From the NCBI GenBank assembly GCA_026225945.1, contig JAMJFZ010000320.1:13492001-13556000 (forward strand): DNA of 64,000 nt. The letters are read 5' to 3'. Shown here piece by piece: positions 55,056 through 64,000 of the stretch. The position numbers were made by a program, and so were the translations under genes. A model generated the notes under the pieces. The model had not been told where the DNA came from. It saw nothing but the letters and a program-made list of their open reading frames with translations, and ran no database searches. Positions within the stretch are counted from its first letter, which is position 1; the number at the start of each line of letters is the position of its first letter. This stretch comes from Cricetomys ansorgei. Its lineage: Eukaryota; Chordata; Mammalia; Rodentia; Nesomyidae.

Positions 55056-56382
55056 GAGAAGCATTTTCAGAACCATAATGAATTGAAAAATTAGTTTGAA
55101 ATTACATAGCCACAAGTGAGGGTAAGTTATACACAGGAAGGGATTTCCATTTGTAAGAAGCTAGTCACATCTAAAAGTACTATCCAAGTGAAATAATTAA
55201 ATTCAATCCCTTCCTTCCCACCTCTCCAACTAATGTTGGGAGTCTTGGATGGGGCACCGTGGGAAAGGAAGGACAGCATTCACATGGGTAAAGGACTAAG
55301 TAGCTGCCTAGTCACAGAAGATGAGCCCAGAGGGAGAAAAGGTAGAGCATGTGTTCACCGCAGACACCTCCCCCAAGAAAAGCAGCAGAACAAGGATGAG
55401 TCTGAAGGAACCCCTGGCTGTACTATCTTGATGTTCCTAAATCAGAAAATCGGCTTAGATTCAGGACAAATGGGACCCCCTACCACCTACACTCTATTGA
55501 ACCCAGAATTATCATTAACATGGAACCCATTTGCCACTCACTGAAAGCAGAACCGTGGCTGCGGTGGGCTGTCTCACAGGAGACTGAACAGTGGGTATAA
55601 GTATCAACTCCATATCGATCCAAATGTGGTGCCTTCAGAATATTACTCTGTGCATCAAAGGTTTTACCAAACAACAAGGAAAAAAAGAACACTCCACTAG
55701 CGTGTGTTTATTCTCCCAACAAGTATCTACTGAATACCAACTAAGTAGTAATTTTAAAAGGCAAGGTTTTTATGCTTTGTAGCGTCTAATCCGTTGGGGG
55801 CTGACTCAGATAAGTAGACTATAACCCGATGGTCACAATCACAATGACAGACGGTGAACGTGAGAACCGCAGAGACGAGCTTCCAGCTCAGACATCAGCA
55901 TTCGGGGAAGACTTACTAAGACAATTCTATATCCGCGTGGAAACAAGCCGGAGTTCAGTGAAGGTTTTAAAGTACCCAAGTAGGAGAGAGAGAGAGAAGA
56001 GAAAGAGAGAGTGGGGGGGGGAGATTAAACCAAGGAAGCATGATGCCTTAGGATATGAAACAAAGAAAAGCAGAGAAGGATTAGGTCGCAAAGGCTCCCG
56101 TGTGTCACGTTGAAAACTCTGTACTTTATCCCAAAACCAACATAAGAAACTGGATAGTTGTAAGCAGCAGGGTACAATCTAATTTCTTTTTTCAAGATGA
56201 TTTTGGAAAGAAAAAATTGGATTGTACGCCCAAGAAAAAGAGTAGAGTGATGTGTGAGAAGGCAGTTATAAATATTCAGGGGTTGGCGATCATGTCTTAC
56301 CTGTGTGATGGTTGACCTGGAGATATACTGGCTTTGAGAGGTACCAAGGAAATGAATCAACAGGACTTGGGAATTAATTATG
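55056..56382. other. Unassigned DNA
   Basis: 55984-56024 is GA-rich with a run of ten G. On the minus strand 56301-56327 is bounded by splice-like AG and GTAAGAC, but too short to trust. Nothing else recognised. Confidence 0.35.
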
Positions 56383-56845
56383 TAAGTTATTTATAGCTGT
56401 ATAGCCAATCATCACCAACTTTACCCAAGCACATTGTTATCACAGTTTCTTTGTAACAGGAACCCGGGCATGGTGTAGCTGGGTCTACTGACTCATGCAT
56501 ACACGCATAGCCACAATCAAAGAGCTGTCCAGTGTCTCAGCTGAAAGCACAACAGGAAGAATGCCTGCTTTACAGCTCACGCGGCTTTTGACGGGATGCG
56601 GTTGTTCGCTATGTGGGCTTCTCCAAAACTGCAGCGCCCTTCAACAAAACCGACTAAAGACAAATTTGCTAGTATGTTGGAAGTCGCAATTTATGTCAAC
56701 TAATTATGGAAGCGACAGGCCCACGCCATATATGGTTTCGAACAAACTGCTCCATTAGATTAAATTGAAAGGGAAGGGATTGTATGAGGACATGGATAAC
56801 AGAGGTAGGGCTTTATTGGCAGCCATCTTGGATTCTGCCTGGCTA
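56383..56845 (-). mobile_element. MLT1-type MaLR LTR, reversed
   Basis: 'agctgtatagccaatcatcaccaac', 'ttatcacagtttctttgtaacaggaacccgggcatggtgtagctggg', 'gtgggcttctcc', 'tatggaagcgacaggcccacgcc', and the far end 'gcagccatcttggattctgcctgg', the complement of the usual MLT1 start. It is about 460 bp, old, and complete from end to end. Confidence 0.65.
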
Positions 56846-57619
56846 TGTAGGTTGCGATGAGTAAGAAAGATGGGATGACTGTGCCCTGGGAACATGAGAA
56901 TAATGATTAGCTTCTGCCAAAGATAATATTGTGAGATTTGGACCTATTGTGTTGGGGAATTCTGAAATGAATTCATGCAGAACGGAAGAAGACATGTGAA
57001 CACGTGCTGGCGTATGAGGTTGTGCTGCTTAAACAGGCCGTTCAGGCTTTGGGTACAGATAAGATGAGCGGAGAGGACAGGTAACTAAAACCCTAAGGCG
57101 TATGGGATGTAGCCACGTGCAAGGTAAGAAAAGAAAGCTGCAGGGCAAGACCTAGAGGATGTGAGTCTCCAGAGACGAACTTGTTCATCTGCATTTTTTT
57201 TTTTTCTAAAGCAACACGGGTGATTATGGTATGCAGCCAAGCTTGAAACCTGCTGAATCGTACTAACACAAAAAAAGATTAAACACTCCTACATCTAAGC
57301 TGCTAGGGTGGCTATATCCAGAAGGTAGACTTGTAAGTAATCTTTATTTTCTCCTTTGGGCTTGCTTGTATTTTCAACCTTAAGTATATCTTATTCACTA
57401 AAAAGAAAATCAACTTTCTTTTTTTTTAACGAATAAAATGTTTCTAGCACAAATATGGCTAAATAAGTACAATAAAATTAATTTATTAATGACAGAGTAA
57501 AAAGCATATAAAACTTAAAATATATCCATTTTTGTCTCTGTTTGGATTACCATATTCCAGATAGCATAGAAAGCTAATAATACCATCCTTAAGCAAGAAA
57601 CTGTCTTATCCTTAAAGTT
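56846..57619. other. Unassigned DNA
   Basis: A T-run at 57195-57206. No other feature recognised. Confidence 0.4.
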
Positions 57620-57900
57620 GGTATAGAAATTTGAATACTGATTCTGGAAACCAATTTGACAATGGATGTCATTATCCACAGAACTATTTATACTCTGGGG
57701 TTGAATTCTACTTCCAGGGACTCAGCCAAAGCAAATAATCAAAGATATCAATGTAGGATTCTCCAAGAAGGATACAGAGAGTATTAATGGCAGTGAAAAA
57801 TTAAAAAGAAATGGTAAATAATTGAAGATGGTTCAATGAATGGGTCATAGGCCTGTCACCAAAATGCTGATAACACTTTCTCAAAATAGATGCAAATACA
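57620..57900 (+). mobile_element. L1 (L1M-like) ORF2 end relic
   Basis: 'gattctggaaaccaatttgac', 'tgaattctacttccagggactcagcc', 'ttaatggcagtgaaaaattaaaaag... gaagatggttcaatgaatgggtcatagg' follow the final part of L1 ORF2 (the 'gtgaaaaattggaaacaacctaaatgtcc... ggttaaataaattatgg' region). No open frame is left. Confidence 0.55.
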
Positions 57901-58025
57901 CCATAACGCCTGTGTTATTTACTGTAATGCTGAATCCCTCTATGCTCTAATAGTCTATACTACACCAGATACTATCATGTATTTAACATATTACTAATCT
58001 ATTAGGTCCCACTGCATGAGTTAAA

Positions 58026-58394
58026 TGTGCTGCCTACTGTTTTGTCAACCTGATACAAGCTGTGGTCATTCAGGAAGAAAGAAGCTTAACTGAGAAAAGG
58101 CCATCTTGGATTGGTCTATTGTGCATTTTCTTGGTTGATTATTGATGTGGAAGGGCCCAGCTGACTGTGAGCACGTAGTCCTGGATGGTGGAATAGAGCT
58201 GGTTGAGCAAGGCATAAGGAGCCAATCAGTAAGCAGCATTCCTCCGTGGCCTCCACCTCCGTTCTGCCTACAGATTCTTCCCTGAGTTCCCTCAGTGTTG
58301 GACTTATAAGCCGTCAGATAAATAAACCCCTTTCTCCCCAAGTTGCTTTTGGATGTGGTGTTTTGTCACGGCAACAGGAACTCTAACTAATACT
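58026..58394 (+). mobile_element. MT/ORR1-type MaLR LTR
   Basis: 'tgtgctgcctactgttttgtcaacctgatacaagctgtggtcattc', 'gcattttcttggttgattattgatgtgg', 'aagggcccagc', 'gagcaaggcataaggagccaatcagtaagcagcattcctccgtggcc', 'gataaataaacccctttctccccaagttgc' and the end 'ggaactctaactaatac'. It is complete and about 369 bp long, with an AATAAA signal. Confidence 0.85.
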
Positions 58395-58771
58395 GTTGAG
58401 TCTAGGCCTTCCAGTTTCTTCCTCTCAGTGTCCCCTCCTGGATTCTGAGGTGAATGAAGGAGAAAGTTGGAGAAGAAGGTCCAGTCCCCTTCAGAGCCTA
58501 AGCCATGGATAGATCTGTTCAACTTTCCTCCCCTCACTCAGGGGCCATCAAAGGAGGCTGGTCTTCTCAGAGCACAAAACTCTGAGGGCAAAACTTATTT
58601 CTCTACAAACAGTGACAGCTTTCTACTGCTTTCTTCTGTTTTGCAATTTATTATTGTTCATTTTGTAATTAACCAGTACAAATTAAATCTATTTATGGTA
58701 TATAATTAGATGTTTTAAAATGCATGTATGTTGTGGAATGGTTAAATCAATCTAGCTAACAAACATTTTTA
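58395..58771. other. Unassigned DNA
   Basis: No feature recognised between an LTR and a B1 relic. Confidence 0.4.
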
Positions 58772-58875
58772 CCGGTTTTTGAGACAGTTTTAATACACAT
58801 CCCAGAGTAAGTAACCTAGAATTTGTGGTCTTCCTGCCTCAGCTTCCCAAGTATTGGGACTGAAAGTATCTACCA
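58772..58875 (-). mobile_element. Old B1 SINE fragment, reversed
   Basis: 'ggtttttgagacagttttaatacacatcccagag', 'tttgtggtcttcctgcctcagcttcccaagtattgggactgaaagtatctaccac' is the complement of a B1 lacking its middle. Confidence 0.78.
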
Positions 58876-61433
58876 CAAAATGCATTTTGTCCATTATTTT
58901 TCAATCCACGTTTCAAGTCATTTTCCTTCTGTAGACAACTACCATTCGCATGTCTATGTACACATCTTAGAAAATTAAAATCATTAGAAAACAGCTTTTC
59001 TGAGGTGTATAACAATGCAAACCTCATAATACTCCATTAAGAACAAGTAACATGAGTGCATGTATCCCTCTACCTAACAAATAGCATTATTGATTTACGA
59101 GGCAGGGATTGCAGTAGCCATTAAAACGAGTGACATGTCAGTCCCTGCTTTTCCACTGTAGGACAGGTGAACCAGACATTATGATATAACACAATGCGAA
59201 TTGTAGGAGTGATATGATGAGATATGATTTTCCTAGAAAAAAAAATGAGGCCCAAAACAATAATGAAAAAGCTTTGTGGGACATTCAGCACTAAAGTAAG
59301 TATAAATAGCAATATTTTAAGGACATATTCTTAGCTTTGAATTTATTGCTTTGTTAAAGCAAACTAAAGATTTATGTGCCCTATTTTTCTAAAACCGTAG
59401 TTCTACCTTTTATTAATTGGGAGTGCTGGACACTTCTTTTAGGAGACTTATGGGCTTCAGAGCTTGGTGGGAAGAGGGAATTTACTAATTTGGGAGAGAG
59501 AACACTGGAGGCATCTCAGGACAGGATGAGGTAGTGTTGTATGGTTGGCTCAGATATTATTAAGTAACCATCCCTGGGCCAATCATCTGAAGCTGAGGGT
59601 GTGGGTATATTTTATAAAATCATCATGATCTATGGACTCTCAGTATTATAAAGAGGAAATTGGCTTAGGAAATGGAACAAGTAAACCACAAAGGCTGTGT
59701 GCTCAACTGAGCAGAACTCCAGTCCTCTGACATAGATAGTAACATCTACTTTCAGAAAACTTCACTATCACATAAACGTGAGCAGGCGGCCATCTTTCTA
59801 ACTGTGTGAAATTGACAACCTCTACAGAAACCAGAACAGCATGTACTTCAAGGCACACGGCAGTGCATCTCTAGAAATTCTTAATAGTCTGCACAGCCAA
59901 AGTATAGAGGAACTCTGAGTGCACGATCTGAGTACAGAACACAGGCTTTGCATGGTCTGTTTGATGCAGTCATGCTTACAACAAAGAGTGCTGACAGCTT
60001 CTTTAATTTGCCCAGTTCTCCAACCATGTCACAGAAAAACAAGTTTCATATTGACCTCTCCTGGATATCTGAGCAAAATAGTTACTATCCATGTCATCTA
60101 GTTAAAATGTCCCTGCCCCAGCTCCTATGACATCACTGTTTCCAGGCAACAACCTTGTACAACTAAGATGCTTTGTGAGAAACACCAACAGAGCAGGAAG
60201 TCCAAGCCTCTATAGAAATCTATGCTTATTTAAATTCACCAGGATGCATGGGAGTCACTAGACGTCATCACTATTGAAAACAGCAGGCCTTACACTGATG
60301 ACCGCCATGCTCTATAGGAAAGGTTACAGTCATTTACTGAGTCTACCTGGGCCTTCCTGAAACAAGCAAACAAACAAAGGCACAAGCACAGCAAACAGCA
60401 CCCAGCTCATCCATGAGCCATCTAAGTAGAGTTTCTGGGTACAATAAACAGACAGGACAGACATCTGGTCACACTTGAATTTCAGAGGAATGACAACTCT
60501 TTAGGACAGACAGGTATCATGAAATACTTGTGATATACTTTGCTAAAAAATGAATTGTCTAAGAGGCAAGTTCAGTAACTCATACTTAAAATCTTGATTT
60601 GGAAATCAAGATTTATAAGGTCATCTTAGTATTGTTGCTTTTCCCTCTTCTCTTTGGAGTTTTATATCCAAACAGCTTATAAAAATAGAATTTCACCAAA
60701 TATTTTATCTAAGCACACCCACTGCAAGTTTTCATGTGGTCATGAAACTCACAGAAGACCCAAAGGATGGGATAAAAGAATAATAGAAAATACATTACCG
60801 CAATTGTTTTCTCTTTCAAATCATTGCATTTTCTCCGTATCTCTCTACCTCCAGAACATACTAAGAGTCTTTTTGCAATGAGTCTTTTGGCTAAGTCTAT
60901 TAGAGATTCACAATTATTCTCCTTCCTAAAGTATCTGACAGAACATCCTGGAAACGCCAAAAATGTCCTTGCCCGGATTCATGAGGGCCCATGCAGACAA
61001 CACTGCCGCCGCCACCACTCCTGTCTATATATCACAAAGTGAGCACAGCCTTGCTACAGGCCTGTTGCCAGAGAAGAGGAGGCTGTACATCACCTTTCAT
61101 CATCCAGAATTTATCTTTCAACCTACCCTTGCAATGTCATGTCTGGGAGGTCCTTGCATTAAACACAAATCATAAAATATTTGAAGAATGAACATGAAAA
61201 CCATAACTCTTCCCTCAACCCAACGCCTCTATTGTCATTTTTATTTGAGGATTTTTCACTAGCTTTTGTTGGTGAAAGAACATATGGGAGAGTAAGTGGG
61301 TTATATTTAGTAAAGAAAATATAATTTCAAAATGGAAGGAAAAAAGAATCTTATCTTAGCAAATACTTTTAAAACAGTCTATTACATCACATTTGTTAGG
61401 TGACAAAGTTGCTAAGATTCCATCATAAGAGAC

Positions 61434-61435
<2 letters not shown>
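58876..61435. other. Unassigned DNA
   Basis: About 2.5 kb without a recognised repeat. CRE-like TGACATCA (60127-60134) and GACGTCATC (60263-60271) occur within 150 bp. Small frames at 60654-61191 overlap in several phases and are not supported. Confidence 0.35.
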
Positions 61436-61473
<38 letters not shown>

Positions 61474-61601
61474 CGTGTGTATGTGTGTGTGTATGTGTGT
61501 GTGTATGTGTGTGTATGTGTGTGTGTATGTGTGTGTGTATGTGTGTGTGTGTGTATGTGTGTGTATGTGTGTGTGTATGTGTGTGTGTATGTGTGTGTGT
61601 T

Positions 61602-61634
<33 letters not shown>
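61436..61634. repeat. 199-bp TG-rich microsatellite with regular TATG breaks
   Basis: GT runs broken at near-regular 8-12 bp intervals by TATG, so that units like (TG)4TA recur many times. Cysteine/valine- and histidine/threonine-rich frames of up to 170 codons here are artefacts. It is continuous with the tail of the reversed B4 that follows. Confidence 0.95.
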
Positions 61635-61938
61635 ACAGTGCACCTATTTGTACATGTGCGAGGAACCCAAAAAGCCAGAGAAAAACCTCAAGTGGTAATT
61701 GTTAGGCACCTCTGCTTTTTTAAGGCAGAGCCTCTCACTCACATGAGCCTCATTACTAGGCGAGGCTGGAGGTCAGTGAGGCCCAGAGACTGGCCTGCCC
61801 TGCCTCCTCAGCTCTGGGATTACAAGCATTCACCATCACACATTTTTTTTTTTCCCATGGGTTGGTTCTGGGGTTCAAACTTGCATCCTCATGATTGCAC
61901 AGCAAGAACTCTGCCAACTGGGCCATCTTCCCAGCTTC
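61635..61938 (-). mobile_element. B4-type composite SINE, reversed
   Basis: 'cagagcctctcactcacatgagcctcattactaggcgaggctggaggtcagtgaggccc', 'cctgcctcctcagctctgggattacaagcattcaccatcacac', T-run, then the head complement 'gttctggggttcaaacttgcatcctcatgattgcacagcaagaactctgccaactgggccatcttcccagc'. Its tail seeded the long TG array beside it. Confidence 0.83.
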
Positions 61939-63086
61939 AGAGGCATTCTTAAGACCATCAAATAGGGGATGAAGCAGGCATTTATCCCACCCTTCCTGTG
62001 TCTGTGGAGACACTTTCCCTGTTTCAGAGTCATCCAACAGTCGAGAGAAACATTTCCTTTCTGGAGAAATTCTTACCCAATAACTGCAGAAAGAAAGCCA
62101 GAACCAGGAAATCACCTTTTGTAAACCCTTAAATGAAGCAATGGCTGTAAACAGCCATCACCAAAGACGTGTCAAATCCGAAATGAAGGCTGAGGCTGAC
62201 TACTTTGTATATATGTTGGGAATTTTTCATTAAATGTTGGGGGAAAAAACCAGGTATTCAGAATGTTGTTGAACCCTTCTCTTCCACCCTCATTAGAAAC
62301 CCTTCAAAGATCCATTATCAGCCCCATTAACAGCCCAAGTGCATTTACCATCCAGAGCATAGCTGTCTGTCTTTGATGACTGAGGTCATCATTTCTGGCT
62401 TATTATAATACACTTCAAACAGGAGTTTCCATAGTTACTGATTTAAACCACATAGAGGAGATTGAACTGTCTCTACACTTTAGCCCAGAATATTCTCTCA
62501 TTGATCACAAAAGGTCTTCAGGATCTTTCATGTGCCAAGTGTCGCCACCATCTGTTTTCATGATATTTGATCATTTTCTGACAACATTTTACAAAATATT
62601 CAAGATCACAGTGAGCGGGGTGAGAAGTAGGACTGCTGAGACATCCTAGTTAATTGGGCTGGGATTGAGGAGGCTGACCTTTCCAACAAAAGAACATATG
62701 GCAGAGGGCGTGCACAAACTCCCGTAACAGGTGTTTGCTAAGTTTTCTTCCAGTTCCCAAAGCCTTGGCTGAAAAAGATTCATCATGTGTGTGTGTCCTG
62801 AGCCAGGCAGCATGAACTTGAGACTTCATGAAGAGAAGTGCAAATAGACCAACTGAACCTCATACACTAAAGAGGAAGAGGGGAGAGATAAGAGAGTAGC
62901 TTCTAGAAGAAATAGGTTGTTCTTTTTTGTGTGATAATTAGTAGGAAATGGTAAAGAATAGACCAGGGAGCTGGGTGGACTGTTTCTTTGCATCTCCACC
63001 ATCCTGCTCTTTAGTGGAGTAACTGCATGCCTCACCAGTGCCCTTCAGAGCTAACTTCCTGCATGCTCATCATTGATCAGTTTTGG
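61939..63086. other. Unassigned DNA
   Basis: No feature recognised. Confidence 0.4.
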
Positions 63087-63500
63087 AGTGTGTGTGATGA
63101 ATACATGTGCATGTATTCATGTGTGTTCATTTATGTGCACATGGAGACCAGAAGTTGGTATAGTATGTCTTCCTCTGCCATTCTTCCACCTTCATATCTT
63201 CTTTGTTTTTGCTTCCTTTTATTCTTTCTCTTTTCTTCCTTCCTTCCTTCATTCATCCCTTCCTCCCCCCCCCCACTTTTTCCTCCTTTAGAAATAATTG
63301 TCCCTCACTGAACATGGAACTCACCAATTGAGCAAGACAATTGGTCGGCAAGCTCTAGGGATCCTGGTTCTATATTCCATGGCACTGGGGATTACAGATG
63401 GACATTACTGCCTTCAGCTTCTCACATGGATGCTGGGGATTCAAACTCAGGCCTTCATGCTGCCACGGCAAGCGTTTTACTGACTGAACCAATCCCCTTC
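63087..63500 (-). mobile_element. B4-type composite SINE, reversed, with pyrimidine expansion
   Basis: 'gcacatggagaccagaagttggtatagtatgtcttcctctgcc', 'ccctcactgaacatggaactcacc', 'ggcactggggattacagatgg', and the head complement 'gctggggattcaaactcaggccttcatgctgccacggcaagcgttttactgactgaacc'. A TTCC/T/C-rich expansion with a C-run occupies about 63206-63290 inside it. Confidence 0.78.
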
Positions 63501-64000
63501 TAGCATCAATCTTACTCCTGGAGATTCTTTGCTTCCTTCCAATATCCTCTGGGATGAGCTGTCCACCCATAAGTGTATAAAGTGCCTCTCAGTTTGTGAC
63601 ATTTTATGATGTAGGACCTGTACTTTCTTCTATGAGCTCTTGGCAACCCATTCTTCATTTTCTGTCTTTCTATTACAAAGGGAAGAGAAAAAAAAAATTG
63701 GTCCAATTGGAGTCACTTGATTAAAACTGACCTCCTACCTTAATCTGATCCAATGTTATTGGGCCTGAAACATCAAAATATCCTCCCTGTACCATGCCCA
63801 ATGCCAAAATGACCCCATACCAACTTTCCTGTGGTTGGCTTTCCTTTCCAATCCATCAGAGAAATTATTTCATCTTTGCTTATGGATCAAAACAGACCAG
63901 GGATGGTGCTAAGAAAACAAGAAATTCTTCAAACTCAGACCAGAGTTTCCTAGAAAAGAATCACTGACCCTGTGATTCTGGACCATTCTTGATAAGAACC
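63501..64000. other. Unassigned DNA at the window end
   Basis: An A-run at 63689-63697. No feature recognised. Confidence 0.4.

Noticed and set aside
56301..56327. 27-bp segment between AG and GTAAGAC on the minus strand
   Set aside because: Microexons cannot be supported from sequence alone, and the pyrimidine tract is poor.
61400..61952. Cysteine/valine- and histidine-rich frames up to 171 codons
   Set aside because: Produced by the TG microsatellite. No protein family resemblance outside it.
1..64000. CRISPR array, bacterial operon, integrated phage or plasmid features
   Set aside because: Repeat content is entirely of mammalian type. There are no spacer-repeat arrays, no ribosome-binding-site-linked gene runs and no long ORFs.

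Overview
The window reads as nuclear DNA of a mouse-like (muroid) rodent. The evidence is its repeat content: B1 (7SL-like), B3/B2-class and B4-type composite SINEs, ID-like tRNA-derived heads, an ORR1/MT-type MaLR solo LTR, and a rodent-type URR1 hAT element. These lie over older mammalian relics (MIR, L2, L1M, MLT1/MST, MER5). The species cannot be fixed from the sequence. There is no prokaryotic gene organisation, and nearly all open frames of 60-240 codons are chance frames in repeats or simple sequence.

Layout. 1-11 kb is mostly unassigned DNA with a (TG)n region carrying a repeated 21-mer, a B4 SINE and MIR/L2 relics. 10.2-10.6 kb is AT-rich and looks like a conserved non-coding element. 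11.4-18 kb is repeat-dense: MaLR LTRs, four antisense tRNA-type SINE pieces, L1 relics including a long L1M 3' UTR, and a B3. 18.4-18.7 kb holds a diverged 153-bp tandem duplication. 21.7-30.6 kb holds a compound microsatellite, several SINEs, three nested-insertion sites (B1 in MIR, B4 in an MST-type LTR and, further on, B1 in B4 at 37 kb) and a repeat-free block at 25.8-26.6 kb. 33-37 kb has L2, B4, B3 and MIR pieces and two adjacent perfect hairpins. 37.4-40.1 kb is repeat-poor, with octamer and homeodomain-like motifs.

40.1-41.4 kb is a retroposed insertion. It contains a broken copy of the start of ADGRA3 (GPR125) fused to an L1-like 3' tail. 41.9-49.2 kb holds MaLR LTRs, SINEs, a URR1 transposon with an 8-bp target duplication, and a B3 split by an LTR-like insertion. 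At 50,193-50,264 on the minus strand there is a 72-bp candidate coding exon with strong splice sites on both sides. It encodes a transmembrane segment. If real, it places at least part of the window in introns of a minus-strand membrane-protein gene that I could not identify.

50.3-64 kb holds a GAAA/GGAA tract, a complete ORR1-type solo LTR, further SINEs and LTRs, and a 199-bp TG-rich microsatellite. No complete gene, rRNA, functional tRNA, CRISPR array or operon is present. Repeat names come from remembered consensus sequences, so family is usually safer than subfamily and most ends are good to about 10-20 bp.
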